A stretch of 64,000 nt of DNA from contig NZ_BBJF01000025.1 of the NCBI RefSeq assembly GCF_000739735.1, forward strand, positions 21,601-85,600, read 5' to 3'. Position 1 is the first letter of the stretch. Each line of letters starts with the position of its first letter. The notes beneath the pieces were generated by a model. It saw nothing but the letters and a program-made list of their open reading frames with translations. It did no database searches and was not told the origin of the DNA. Of this stretch, positions 1 to 8,869 are shown in pieces. Origin of the DNA: Paraburkholderia ginsengisoli NBRC 100965. GTDB taxonomy: Bacteria; Pseudomonadota; Gammaproteobacteria; Burkholderiales; Burkholderiaceae. The position numbers and the translations under genes were made by a program.

Positions 1-91
1 CGGTAGCAGGCGGGGACACCGGCTAACCGATCAATGCCGGGTCCATTGCGCGGGCAGCGATCAAAAGAAGACTTCACAGGAGACGAATTGC

Positions 92-490
92 ATGAACAGA
101 CCGGAAGCCATTATCCCTGCCGGAATGGAAGCGGTGTACGAGAAAATACGCTACGCACCCGCGGTCAAGGTCGGCAACACGATTTACGTTTCCGGCCAGA
201 TTGGCCGTGACGCGGCTATGCAGCTGGTCGAAGGGCGCGAAGCACAAATGGTGCAGGCCTTCGAGAATCTCCAGCTCGTGCTGGCATCTGCAGGCGCATC
301 ACTTAGCAACGTGGTGGACTTGACCACGTTTCATACCGACATGCGTGACCTGTCATTGTTCATGCAGGTACGCGACCGCTACCTCACTACCGGTCCGCTG
401 CCGGCGTGGACGGCCGTGGGCGCGCACATGCTTGGCGGTGCGCCAGGCTACATCGTCGAAATCAAGGCCGTGGCCGTATTGCCTGACTAA
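92..490 (+). CDS. RidA/YjgF-family protein, non-canonical
   Basis: This 132-residue protein has the length and fold pattern of RidA (YjgF/YER057c/UK114) proteins: an N-terminal PAVKVGNTIYVSGQIG strand pair and a C-terminal GYIVEIKAVAV strand. Classical RidA enzymes hydrolyse reactive enamine/imine intermediates and need an arginine in a PAR motif (Arg105 in E. coli). Here the matching motif reads LPAWTAVG, with Trp in place of Arg. The protein therefore probably belongs to a Rid paralogue subfamily and may not be a general imine deaminase. AGGAGA lies at 78-83, eight bases before the ATG. It is followed by an aromatic-acid permease and a dihydrodiol dehydrogenase, which suggests a role in the same catabolic block. 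The family call is firm; the function is not known. Confidence 0.85.
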   Translation: MNRPEAIIPAGMEAVYEKIRYAPAVKVGNTIYVSGQIGRDAAMQLVEGREAQMVQAFENLQLVLASAGASLSNVVDLTTFHTDMRDLSLFMQVRDRYLTTGPLPAWTAVGAHMLGGAPGYIVEIKAVAVLPD

Positions 491-761
491 CCCAGCAACA
501 ATCGCGTGTCGGAGGAAGGCTTCGGTGTGGCACACGCGTTGAACGCCGGGATTGAAAGTCGAACATTCGCCTGTTCGCGCGTTTGCAAGTGAAGACGGTT
601 AAACGCAATACATCTGCCGGCCGCCGGGCGACTATGCACTGCGGGTATGAAATTCATCCCAATCAGTATTGGACGGATGCATGCCAACTCCCATAGTCTG
701 CAACGAGGTCGCCGACCGATAAAAAGCAAAACCTACGCGCTCGCGCAAGCAGGAGACATCT

Positions 762-2099
762 TTGAACCCGCCCCTCAGCATTTCATCGCTCATTGATCGG
801 CAGCCGCTTCAGCCTTATCAATGGGCCATTTTCATTCTTTGTTTTGCGACTGCACTGTTCGATGGGTTCGATACCCAGGCGATTGCATACACTGGACCGG
901 CAATCGTCGCGGCGTTTGGCTTGCGAGCTGGCGATCTTGCGCCGATCCTGATTGCGGGCACGCTCGGCATGACAATCGGCGCGATGACCCTTGGTCTGAT
1001 CGGAGACAGAATCGGCCGTCGTCCGGCCCTGCTTGGCGGCGTAGCCGTCTTCAGCATCGCGTCGTTGCTCACCGCGTTTTCAACCAGCACCAGTCACATC
1101 CTGCTACTGCGCTTCGTCGCGGGGCTGGGCATGGGCGGCTGCACACCGGTTCTGCTCGCGCTCGCAGCAGAGTACGGGTCGGCGCGCCATCGCGGCTCGA
1201 TCATGACCGGCGTGCTGTTGGGACTGCCCGCCGGGGCAATGCTCGGCGGACTGCTTGCCGCGCGCATGATGCCGGTGATCGGCTGGCAAGGCGTATTCCT
1301 CGTGGGCGGAGGTGCACCGCTGGTACTCCTCGTCGTGCTGTTCTTCACGCTCCCTGAATCCCTTCACTACCTGGTGAGCCGGGAGCGGAACCAGAGCGAG
1401 TCACGTGTGCGCAAGATCTTGCAGCGTATATTGATTGTCCCATTGCCGGCAGACGCGGTATTTCAGGTTCCCGAGTCCGTGACGCGGGCAAGCGTGGCCG
1501 CCCTGTTTGCGAACGGCAATGCGCGCAATACGGTCGCCATCTGGGCCGTGTACCTGTGCAACTGGGTGGCCTGGTTCATGTTTCTGTCGTGGCTGCCCAC
1601 CGTGTTGAAAGCAGCGGGTCTGCCGGCAGCACAGGCGCCGATGGGCACGGTAATCGTGAATGCCGTGTTCATCGTCTGTGCGATTCCGCTTTCGATGCTG
1701 CTTCCGCGGGTCAGCACACGCAAACTGTTGATTGTGCTGCTCGCACTGGGCATTGCGATTTCTACCGGATTGGCCTACGCGGGAACTGAATGGGGGCTTG
1801 TTTTTGTGCTCGCCGGCGCAGCGGGTCTCGGCATTGGCGGTCAACAGATCGCGCTGAACTATCTGGTGGTCGGTGCCTATCCGACGGAGTTGCGCGCCAC
1901 CGCGACCGGCTGGGCTATCGGCATGGGTCGGGTCGGCGCAATTGCCGGCTCCGCGGTGGGTGGAACGGTGCTTGGTTTCGGCGGCCCCGGTGGTTTCTAT
2001 CTGGCATTGGCGGTTCCGCTTGCTGCGGCGCTGCTGGCTGTCATCGCGATTCGCACGACAACTCGCGTCGTTGACGGAAATCTCGCCATAGCGCATTGA
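762..2099 (+). CDS. MFS transporter, aromatic acid:H+ symporter type
   Basis: The 445-residue product is a 12-helix major facilitator. Its first helix carries LFDGFDTQAIAY, the D-G-F-D signature of the aromatic acid:H+ symporter group (BenK, PcaK, MhpT), and the loop between helices 2 and 3 carries GDRIGRRPALLGG, the MFS signature. It probably imports an aromatic carboxylate across the inner membrane. The start is a TTG at 762 placed well behind AGGAGA at 751-756; no better ATG fits. It lies between a RidA-like gene and a BenD-like dehydrogenase in the same orientation, so the three probably serve one pathway. The exact substrate cannot be read from the sequence. Confidence 0.88.
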   Translation: MNPPLSISSLIDRQPLQPYQWAIFILCFATALFDGFDTQAIAYTGPAIVAAFGLRAGDLAPILIAGTLGMTIGAMTLGLIGDRIGRRPALLGGVAVFSIASLLTAFSTSTSHILLLRFVAGLGMGGCTPVLLALAAEYGSARHRGSIMTGVLLGLPAGAMLGGLLAARMMPVIGWQGVFLVGGGAPLVLLVVLFFTLPESLHYLVSRERNQSESRVRKILQRILIVPLPADAVFQVPESVTRASVAALFANGNARNTVAIWAVYLCNWVAWFMFLSWLPTVLKAAGLPAAQAPMGTVIVNAVFIVCAIPLSMLLPRVSTRKLLIVLLALGIAISTGLAYAGTEWGLVFVLAGAAGLGIGGQQIALNYLVVGAYPTELRATATGWAIGMGRVGAIAGSAVGGTVLGFGGPGGFYLALAVPLAAALLAVIAIRTTTRVVDGNLAIAH

Positions 2100-2190
2100 G
2101 TCGTTCGCTTCGAGACGCGTGGCCCTCGCGTGCCACGCGTCTTTTCCGTTGGCTTCTCGCGCTCCTTAACGACACGCTCCAATCAACAAC

Positions 2191-2976
2191 ATGTCTAATG
2201 ATCGCTTCAATGCCCAGGTGGCTCTCGTCACCGGCGCGGCGCAAGGAATTGGCCGGGCCACGGCCTTACGTCTGGCCAGAGAAGGCGCGGCACTCATACT
2301 GGTCGACCGGGCACACGAACAATGTGAACTCGTGAAGCAGGAAATCGCGCTGAACGGCGGGGCTGCAATTAGCGTTGCCGCTGATCTGGAGACGCACGCG
2401 GGCGCGAACCGGATGGTCGATGCCGCGTTGGAGCAGTATGGGCGAATAGACGTGGCCGTTCACAACGTTGGTGGGACGATCTGGGCTAAGCCGTTTTGGG
2501 AATACGCGCCGCAGGAGATGGAAAGAGAGGTGGCCCGCTCTCTTTGGCCAACCCTTTGGTCATGCCGGGCCGTCATTCCGGTGATGAAAGCGCAAGGTAC
2601 AGGCTCTATCGTCAATGTTGGATCGATTGCGACGCGCGGAATTCATCGCGTGCCGTATTCGGCGTCCAAAGGTGGCGTGCATGCGGCGACCGTGTGCATG
2701 GCGATGGAATTGGCCGAATACGGTGTGCGTGTCAATTGCGTGTCGCCCGGTGCTATCGACAACGGAGTGCGCGCGACGCCGCGCAACCCGTTGCCGCTTT
2801 CCGTGCAGGAGCAGGGGTGGATGAAGGATATCTACACGCAAAGCATGCGCGATACGCCACAAAACCGGCTCGGTCTTCCGGAAGAAATCGCCGCGGCGAT
2901 CTGCTTTATGGCGGCGCCGGAGTCCTCGTATGTGACGGGGCAAATCATGTACGTCGCAGGCGGCGGCATTGGCTGA
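2191..2976 (+). CDS. BenD/XylL-like dihydroxycyclohexadiene-carboxylate dehydrogenase (SDR)
   Basis: This is a 261-residue classical short-chain dehydrogenase. The NAD(P)-binding motif TGAAQGIG is near residue 14, the NVGG structural motif near 92, a catalytic serine in NVGSIATRG, and the active-site YSASK near 153. The stretches HNVGGTIWAKPF and SLWPTLWSCRAVIP closely resemble BenD/XylL, which oxidise 1,6-dihydroxycyclohexa-2,4-diene-1-carboxylate to catechol. The matching ring-hydroxylating dioxygenase is not in the window and may lie to the left. No convincing ribosome-binding site precedes the ATG. Assignment to the BenD-like subgroup comes from motif recognition; the natural substrate could be a substituted benzoate or another cis-diol acid. 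Confidence 0.82.
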   Translation: MSNDRFNAQVALVTGAAQGIGRATALRLAREGAALILVDRAHEQCELVKQEIALNGGAAISVAADLETHAGANRMVDAALEQYGRIDVAVHNVGGTIWAKPFWEYAPQEMEREVARSLWPTLWSCRAVIPVMKAQGTGSIVNVGSIATRGIHRVPYSASKGGVHAATVCMAMELAEYGVRVNCVSPGAIDNGVRATPRNPLPLSVQEQGWMKDIYTQSMRDTPQNRLGLPEEIAAAICFMAAPESSYVTGQIMYVAGGGIG

Positions 2977-3194
2977 AGTCTGAAAGCCTCGGGTATGAGG
3001 TGATATCCGCTATGACTGTCCCGGGTCTGTCCGGCATTTTGTCGATGCGCCACCGCGCCGTTATGACAGTGCCGACTTAGCACCTGACAAATCGTTGGTT
3101 CGGCGCGAAGTCCCGCGCTGCTACAGTCGCCGCCAAGAGCACGGAGCTGCTCGAATCATTAGAAGCATCGACTGGATAACCACGGGACTCGCAT

Positions 3195-4013
3195 ATGAAA
3201 ATCTGGACTCGCAGCGCCGCTGTAGTCGGCTTGCTGCTGACCTTGTCGGGCGTCGCACACGCCGATCGACTCGACGACATCAAGAAAGCCGGCGTGTTGC
3301 GCGTCGCGACTTTCGACAGCAATCCGCCGTTCGGCTTCGTCGATCCGAAGACGAATCAGATCGTCGGGCTCGACGTCGACTACGCACGCGCCGTCGCCGC
3401 GAAACTCGGCGTCAAGCTCGAGATTCAGCCGACCAATCCCGCCAATCGCATTGCGTTTCTGAAGTCGAGCAAGGTCGACCTGGTCTTCGCGAATTTCACG
3501 ATCACCGACGAGCGCAAGAAGGAAATCGATTTCAGCACGCCGTATTTCGCGTCGGGCACGCAGTTCATCGCGAAGAAGGGAGTGTTGAATTCGCCGCAGC
3601 AACTGGGCAGTTTGCGCATTGGCGCGGACAAGGGCACGACAAACGAGCAGCAGGTCCGCGCGCAGTTCCCGGCGGCGACCATCGTCGCCTATGACGACAC
3701 GCCGTTCGCGTTCGCCGCGCTGCGTGCGGGCAACGTGCAGGCGATCACGCAGGACGGCCCGAAGCTGGTCGCTTTGCTCGCCAACGTGCCCGACAAGGAG
3801 AAGTACGAGATCCCGCCGTTCACGATTTCGAACGACTATGAGGGCGTCGGCGTGCCGAAGAACGAAGCGCGTCTGCTGAGCGTAGTCAACGATACGCTGA
3901 CGGGCCTCGAGGCAAATGGCAACGCCGCGAAGATCTACGATCAGTGGTTCGGTCCGTCGAGCAAGGCGCCGTTGCCACGTCTGTTCAAGATCGGCGATCC
4001 GCAAAAGAGCTGA
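3195..4013 (+). CDS. Polar amino-acid ABC transporter, periplasmic binding protein
   Basis: The 272-residue protein starts with a signal peptide (MKIWTRSAAVVGLLLTLSGV, cleavage after AHA near residue 24) and continues as a family 3 solute-binding protein: DIKKAGVLRVATFDSNPPFGF, then VGLDVDYARAVAAKLGVKL, the usual start of glutamate/glutamine/cystine-type binding proteins. It delivers a polar solute to the permeases encoded downstream. A strong hairpin with a T-rich tail follows at 4035-4080 and would allow more binding protein than permease to be made. No cognate ATPase gene lies between here and 5634, which is unusual for this type of importer. Confidence 0.88.
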   Translation: MKIWTRSAAVVGLLLTLSGVAHADRLDDIKKAGVLRVATFDSNPPFGFVDPKTNQIVGLDVDYARAVAAKLGVKLEIQPTNPANRIAFLKSSKVDLVFANFTITDERKKEIDFSTPYFASGTQFIAKKGVLNSPQQLGSLRIGADKGTTNEQQVRAQFPAATIVAYDDTPFAFAALRAGNVQAITQDGPKLVALLANVPDKEKYEIPPFTISNDYEGVGVPKNEARLLSVVNDTLTGLEANGNAAKIYDQWFGPSSKAPLPRLFKIGDPQKS

Positions 4014-4034
4014 GCGTTTTCCCGCGCTCACTGT

Positions 4035-4080
4035 CCGGCCTGCCGTCTTCGTGACGGCGGGCCGGTTCGTTTTGTTTCTG
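4035..4080 (+). terminator. Intrinsic terminator or attenuator behind the binding-protein gene
   Basis: A 13-bp stem (CCGGCCTGCCGTC at 4035-4047 with GACGGCGGGCCGG at 4053-4065, one G-T wobble) has a 5-base loop and is followed by TTCGTTTTGTTTC. It sits between the binding-protein stop and the first permease start, so it probably lowers transcription of the permease genes. Confidence 0.75.
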
Positions 4081-4099
4081 TAAGTGCAATAGCTTCTGG

Positions 4100-4858
4100 A
4101 TGATGACGATGAACGCGTGGCTCGAACCTCGCTATGTCGCGTGGATATGGCACGGCTTCGCGATGACACTGGCGCTATCGGTCGCGGTGATCCTATGCGC
4201 GACGCTGCTCGGTTTTGCGCTGGCGCTCGCGCGCAGCGCCACTCATGCCGCGTTGCGCCGCGCGGCCTCCGGCTACGTGCTGGTGTTCCGCAACTCGCCG
4301 CTGCTTGTGCAACTGCTGTTCTGGTATTTTGGCGCGGCCATGCTGCTGCCCGACAGCGTGATGAACTGGCTCAATACACCCCACACGATCGCGCTTGGAC
4401 CGCTCACGCTGAGTTGGCCGACGTTCGAATTCGTCGCCGGCTGGTTCGGCCTCACGTGCTATTCGACGACTTTCATTGGCGAGGAATTCCGCGCGGGGAT
4501 GCGCGGCGTGCGCGACGGCCAGTATCAGGCGGCGGCCGCGCTTGGTCTGACGCGCTTCGCGACCTTCCGCCATGTGATCTTGCCGCAAGCGGTGCGGATC
4601 GCGACGCCGCCGCTTGCCGGGCAATACATGAACGTCATCAAGAACTCGTCGCTGACGATGGCGATCGGCCTTGCGGAGCTTTCGTATTCGTCGCGCCAGG
4701 TCGAGACGGAAACGCTCAAGACGTTCCAGTCGTTCGGCATGGCGACCGTACTTTATATTGTGGCGATCGCCGCGATCGAAGTTGCGTTGCTGATCTGGCA
4801 GCGGCGCGGAGGCGTTAGCGCGCGCGGCTTGCGGATCCAGCGCGGAGAGCACTCATGA
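4100..4858 (+). CDS. Polar amino-acid ABC transporter permease (HisM/GlnP type), first subunit
   Basis: The 252-residue inner-membrane protein has several transmembrane segments and the EAA loop of importer permeases (QYQAAAALGLTRFATFRHVI followed by LPQAV, near residues 140-165). The pattern RNSPLLVQLLFWYFG is typical of the HisM/GlnP/GltJ family. It would pair with the next permease to form the transport channel for the binding protein upstream. ATGs at 4100, 4103 and 4109 are all possible starts. Its stop overlaps the next start by four bases (ATGA), which indicates translational coupling. No ATPase partner is encoded nearby. Confidence 0.88.
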   Translation: MMTMNAWLEPRYVAWIWHGFAMTLALSVAVILCATLLGFALALARSATHAALRRAASGYVLVFRNSPLLVQLLFWYFGAAMLLPDSVMNWLNTPHTIALGPLTLSWPTFEFVAGWFGLTCYSTTFIGEEFRAGMRGVRDGQYQAAAALGLTRFATFRHVILPQAVRIATPPLAGQYMNVIKNSSLTMAIGLAELSYSSRQVETETLKTFQSFGMATVLYIVAIAAIEVALLIWQRRGGVSARGLRIQRGEHS

Positions 4859-5553
4859 ATGCAGCAGACTGGTTGCCTATTCTGCGCTATCTGCTGACCG
4901 GCGCATTCCCCAACGGCCCGCTTGGCGGCATTGCGCTTACCGTGGTGTTGACGCTGACCTCGGCACTGCTGTCGGCGCTGTTCGGCGTGGCAGGCGGCAT
5001 TGCGCTCGTGATGACGCGCGGCGTAGTCCATATGCTGTTGCTCGCGGTCGTGGGTTTCTTTCGCGCGATTCCCGTGCTGATGCTGATCTTCTGGACGTTC
5101 TTTCTGATGCCGGTGCTGCTGCACATCGACGTCCCCGGACTCGCGACCGTGGTCTGCGCGCTCGCGCTGATCGGCGGCGCGTATCTGTCTCATTCGGTGC
5201 AGGCGGGCATCGTCGCGGTAGGCGATGGGCAATGGCAGGCTGCGTTGTCGCTCGGCATGACGCGCGGCCAGGCATTGCGCCATGTGCTGCTGCCGCAGGC
5301 GATTCGCACGATGACGCCGTCGTTCGTCAATCAGTGGGTGTCGTTGATCAAGGACACGTCGCTCGCGTATATCGTCGGCGTGCAGGAGTTCACGTTTCTC
5401 GCGAATCAGGTGAATAGCCGGTTGATGGTCTATCCGGCGCAGATTTTCCTGTTCGTCGGTCTGGTGTATCTCGTGTTGTGCGGCGCGTTTCAGTGGGGCG
5501 CCACGCGCTTGCTCGCTGGTGCATCCGGTGCGAGTCCCGACGCGCGTCGATAG
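4855..5553 (+). CDS. Polar amino-acid ABC transporter permease, second subunit
   Basis: The 232-residue membrane protein carries the same family pattern as its neighbour: FRAIPVLMLIFWTFF and the EAA loop QWQAALSLGMTRGQALRHVL ending LPQAI. It overlaps the preceding permease by four bases and should form a heterodimer with it. The gene ends 80 bases before the convergent LysR gene, so the operon closes without an ATP-binding subunit. The importer must borrow an ATPase encoded elsewhere, or be inactive. Confidence 0.88.
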   Translation: MNAADWLPILRYLLTGAFPNGPLGGIALTVVLTLTSALLSALFGVAGGIALVMTRGVVHMLLLAVVGFFRAIPVLMLIFWTFFLMPVLLHIDVPGLATVVCALALIGGAYLSHSVQAGIVAVGDGQWQAALSLGMTRGQALRHVLLPQAIRTMTPSFVNQWVSLIKDTSLAYIVGVQEFTFLANQVNSRLMVYPAQIFLFVGLVYLVLCGAFQWGATRLLAGASGASPDARR

Positions 5554-5633
5554 GCGCTTCATAGTGTCATGTGGCGGGACAACGATTCAGGCCAGTCGAA
5601 CCTTGAACGTTAGCCGTGCTGATAAATCGGTAA

Positions 5634-6497
5634 TCAACCCGCCGTCGACCGGATCGCGGCCGACAACGTCCTCAACGAACGGCGCGCCTGTTGATCGGTC
5701 AGATTCGAATACAACATCACGGTGCGAGACGGCAGCGGAGGCAGACCGAGGGCCGAGCCGATATCGATCGTGCCGGGCGGCGCCACTCGACGCCCGAGCG
5801 CCGCCACGGCGAGTCCCGCCAGCACGGCGGCACCGATTGTCGTGATGCCGCCGCCGACGAAGACCTCGGTCCAGGCGATCCCCGCCTGGTTGAGTGCGGT
5901 AATCGCCATGCTGCGTACGCTGCATGGTTCGGCCTGCGTCGCGAGACGCAGCGGTGTGCCGGTGCGATGCTCGAAGCCCGGCGATGCGATCCAGCCGAAA
6001 CTCTCTTCAAGAATGACATCGCCGCCACGCCGCCGTTTGTCGTGACGTAGCACGATTGCCGCGTCGAGCGCGCCGCTGTCGAACTCTTCGAGGATCGCGC
6101 GCGATGTGGACACGCGCATCTCCATCACGCAATGCGGCTCGGCGGCGCTCATCTGCTTGAGCAGGCGCGGCAGTTCCGCGCCGACAATGTGATGGCTGAT
6201 ACCTACTACGAGTCGCCGTTGTTCCGCGTCGAACGAACCGAGCGCGTGCTGATGCGCCGCCACGAGCGAACGGGCAGAGGTCAGGAACGTGTGGCCGTCC
6301 GCCGAAAGACGCACGAGTCGCGGCGTACGTTCGAGCAGACGCCGCCCCAATCCTTCTTCGAGCCGCCTGATCTTCAGACTGACCGCCGATTGCGTCGTGC
6401 CCAGGGCTTCAGCGGCGCGAGTGAAACTGCTCAGATCGGCCACCATCACAAAGGCCTGCACCGCTTCCATGTCGAGCGCTTTCATTTTTTTTGCCAT
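5634..6497 (-). CDS. LysR-family transcriptional regulator
   Basis: The 287-residue regulator has the N-terminal winged helix-turn-helix of LysR proteins (MEAVQAFVMVADLSSFTRAA, then TTQSAVSLKIRRLEEGLG) and a C-terminal effector-binding domain. It is transcribed divergently from the DUF4865 gene, with 108 bases between the two starts; LysR proteins commonly control such a divergent neighbour and respond to a small molecule. It converges with the second amino-acid permease, which it could also control. The effector is unknown. Confidence 0.9.
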   Translation of the reverse strand: MAKKMKALDMEAVQAFVMVADLSSFTRAAEALGTTQSAVSLKIRRLEEGLGRRLLERTPRLVRLSADGHTFLTSARSLVAAHQHALGSFDAEQRRLVVGISHHIVGAELPRLLKQMSAAEPHCVMEMRVSTSRAILEEFDSGALDAAIVLRHDKRRRGGDVILEESFGWIASPGFEHRTGTPLRLATQAEPCSVRSMAITALNQAGIAWTEVFVGGGITTIGAAVLAGLAVAALGRRVAPPGTIDIGSALGLPPLPSRTVMLYSNLTDQQARRSLRTLSAAIRSTAG

Positions 6498-6605
6498 TGG
6501 AAATTGATATCGCTGAAATATTCTTTCATGGCGTTTTCAAATCATCAACCGCTTGCTATCGTCGTTGGACCGATCTCGTTCAACACGTTCAGACAGGTCC
6601 CGATC

Positions 6606-7184
6606 ATGATCCTCGCGCACTATGAACACCGCTTGCCCGCCGACTACGATCTCGAATCGATCCGCGCACGGGCGAAGGCCCGAGGTCCACTGTGGGACAG
6701 CGCCGGGCAGTTGTACTTCAAGGGATTTCTGTTGCGCGAAGCGGGGCGCTTCGGGGCGATCGGGAACAATTATTCGTCGCTCTATTTATGGCGCGACGAC
6801 GAAGCATTTCGCGTCTTTCTGACGAGCGGCCGCTATCGGAGCGTGACGGATATGTTCGGGCGAGCAAGCATTCGGACGCGGTTCGCGCTCGACGCGTGCA
6901 GAGGACACGGACAGCAGGCCCGCTTCGCCCTCGCAGAAGAAGCGGACATTCCCGTCGACGCCGATCTGAGCGCCGCGTTCGCGAGCGAAACCGAACGGAA
7001 CAGACGGATCGCTGCGCAGCCTGGGACGGTCGCGGCTGTCGTCGGCGTGGATACGCAGCGTTGGCGGTTCACGCGGATCGTGCTGACGGAAGGCGAGCCG
7101 GCTGCGAGCGAGGGCGGCACCCGCTACGAGGTTCTCCATCTTGCGCGGCCGCTGCTCGATACGCTGCCTGCGGGAGACGCATGA
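6606..7184 (+). CDS. DUF4865 family protein
   Basis: I place the start at ATG 6606, giving 192 residues that begin MILAHYEHRLPADYDLESIR. This matches the N-terminus usual for DUF4865 proteins (a Tyr followed by LPADYD). The frame is open much further upstream, but that part overlaps the LysR gene. The conserved core includes LYFKGFLLREAG, NNYSSLYLWRDDEAF and GRYRSVTDMFGR. The biochemical role of the family is not established; members often sit beside LysR regulators, as here. Its stop overlaps the start of a small disrupted reading frame (ATGA). Confidence 0.8.
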   Translation: MILAHYEHRLPADYDLESIRARAKARGPLWDSAGQLYFKGFLLREAGRFGAIGNNYSSLYLWRDDEAFRVFLTSGRYRSVTDMFGRASIRTRFALDACRGHGQQARFALAEEADIPVDADLSAAFASETERNRRIAAQPGTVAAVVGVDTQRWRFTRIVLTEGEPAASEGGTRYEVLHLARPLLDTLPAGDA

Positions 7185-7408
7185 TGAGTGATCGGATCGA
7201 CGCTTGCAGGCCGGCTCTGCATCGCTGTATCGATGCGGATAGTACCCGTCCCGATGCGACCACGTGTCGATCCGGCTTTCGACCTGGCGGATTCGAACTG
7301 AATCCGTGACATGCGCTCGCCGCGTGGCTCGCAGGCAGCATGTTCGGCGCGTTGCTGATACTCGCTCTGGCAGGGGGCGCCGCGTTCGCGCTACGTCTCA
7401 TCGGATAA
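7181..7408 (+). pseudogene. Small translationally coupled reading frame interrupted by an in-frame TGA
   Basis: An ATG at 7181 overlaps the DUF4865 stop codon. The frame runs 42 codons (MMSDRIDACRPALHR...) to TGA at 7307-7309, then continues open for 32 more codons to TAA at 7406-7408. The second half reads as a single hydrophobic helix ending in an Arg (MFGALLILALAGGAAFALR, near codons 54-72). This could be a small membrane-protein gene with a nonsense mutation. It could also be chance, or a 42-residue peptide followed by noncoding sequence. I do not recognise the product. Confidence 0.35.
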
Positions 7409-7434
7409 CGCGGCGCGGACCGGCAACGCACTAG

Positions 7435-8811
7435 CTAGCGAACGGCCACGGCTGCCTGTTCTCGTTCCGCGAGAACATGGCGATTCACGGGCCGCGGCAG
7501 TCCGAGATTTTCACGCAGCGTGCGCCCCTCATATTCGGTGCGGAACAGTCCGCGTCGCTGCAATTCCGGCACGACCAGCTCGGCGAATTCGCTCAAGCCT
7601 CCAGGCAGCCACGGCGACATGATGTTGAAGCCGTCCGCGCCTTCTTCCTCGAACCACTGCTGCAATTGATCCGCAATGCTCTGGGGTGTGCCGATCACCT
7701 GCTGATGCCCGCGCGCCCCCGCAATGCGCAGATATAGATCGCGGATCGTCAGGTTCTCGCGTCGCGCGAGATCGAGCAGCAGACGCTGCCGGCTCTTGCC
7801 GCCATTGGTTTCCGGCAGTTCGGGGAACGGGCCGTCGAGCGGATACTTCGACAGATCGATGCCGCCCGACATGTTGGTGAGCAACGACAAGCCGACAGTC
7901 GGATGAATCAGTTCCTGCAACGCGTCGAATTTGTCGCGTGCTTCCTGCTGGGTCTTGCCGATCACCGGGAAAATGCCCGGCATGATCTTCAGGTGCTCCG
8001 GCTGACGACCATAGCGCGCGAGCCGGCTCTTGATGTCGCGATAGAAGGTCTGTGCTTCTTCGAGCGTCTGATGCGCGACGAAGATGACTTCGGCGGTCTG
8101 CGCGGCGAGTTCCTTGCCGGCCTCCGACGCGCCTGCCTGCACGACGACCGGCCAGCCTTGCGGCGAGCGCGCGACATTCAGCGGTCCGCGCACCTTGAAG
8201 TGCTTGCCGCGATGGTTCAGCACGTGCAGCTTGTCCTGATCGAAGTACACGCCGCTTTCCTTGTCGCGCAGGAACGCGTCGTCTTCCCAGCTATCCCAGA
8301 GTCCCGCGACCACGTCGTAGAACTCTTTCGCGCGCTCATAGCGCTCGCTGTGATCCGGATGCCGGTCGAAACTGAAGTTCAGCGCCTCGGACTCGGTGCT
8401 CGACGTCACGAGATTCCAGCCCGAGCGGCCGCCGCTCAGATGATCGAGCGACGCAAATTTGCGCGCCAGATTGTAGGGCTCATTGAACGTGGTCGACACC
8501 GTCGCGATCAACCCGATGTTCTGCGTGACCACCGACAGCGCGGACAGCAGTGTCAGCGGTTCGAAGTGATCGGCGCGTGCGGTGCGTGCGAGCGAGGGCA
8601 GGTTGGTGTCGCGCACGCTGACGCTGTCGGCGAAGAAGATCGCGTCGAATTTCGCGCGCTCCGCAATCTGCGCGAGCTGCGCATAGTGCTGGAAGTCGAG
8701 GCCGCCGCCCGCATGCGCGTCGGGGTGGCGCCATGCGGCGATATGGTGGCCGGTCTCCATCAGAAACGCGCCTAGTCGGATCTGCCGCTTGCTCTCGCTG
8801 CTTTCGCTCAT
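7435..8811 (-). CDS. LLM-class flavin-dependent monooxygenase (NtaA/SnaA/DszA group)
   Basis: The 458-residue protein belongs to the bacterial luciferase-like monooxygenases that use reduced FMN from a separate reductase. Group-typical segments are AEFAKFDAIFFAD-like AERAKFDAIFFADS near residue 52, FNEPYNLARKFASLDHLSGG near 110, SGRSGWNLVTS, and WPVVVQAGASEAGKELAA near 220. The group includes enzymes for nitrilotriacetate, dibenzothiophene sulfone and alkanesulfonates. Here it is the last gene of a leftward operon with a sulfonate-type ABC importer, so an imported organosulfur compound is the likely substrate. GGAG stands seven bases before the ATG. No flavin reductase is encoded nearby. Confidence 0.88.
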   Translation of the reverse strand: MSESSESKRQIRLGAFLMETGHHIAAWRHPDAHAGGGLDFQHYAQLAQIAERAKFDAIFFADSVSVRDTNLPSLARTARADHFEPLTLLSALSVVTQNIGLIATVSTTFNEPYNLARKFASLDHLSGGRSGWNLVTSSTESEALNFSFDRHPDHSERYERAKEFYDVVAGLWDSWEDDAFLRDKESGVYFDQDKLHVLNHRGKHFKVRGPLNVARSPQGWPVVVQAGASEAGKELAAQTAEVIFVAHQTLEEAQTFYRDIKSRLARYGRQPEHLKIMPGIFPVIGKTQQEARDKFDALQELIHPTVGLSLLTNMSGGIDLSKYPLDGPFPELPETNGGKSRQRLLLDLARRENLTIRDLYLRIAGARGHQQVIGTPQSIADQLQQWFEEEGADGFNIMSPWLPGGLSEFAELVVPELQRRGLFRTEYEGRTLRENLGLPRPVNRHVLAEREQAAVAVR

Positions 8812-8869
8812 CGTTTGCTCCGTGGAATGCCGCTGTTTTTATGCTTCGTGTCGAAGGCCGGGCCGCGCG

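Noticed and set aside
655..678. Short inverted repeat CCAAT-N4-ATTGG before the MFS gene
   Set aside because: Arms are only five bases and flanks do not extend the symmetry; too weak to call an operator.
6132..6605. N-terminal extension of the DUF4865 protein
   Set aside because: It lies antisense to the LysR gene and lacks conserved sequence; family members start at the MILAHY position.
7307..7309. Selenocysteine codon in the small frame
   Set aside because: No conserved context, no plausible bacterial SECIS hairpin directly after the TGA, and no known selenoprotein resemblance.
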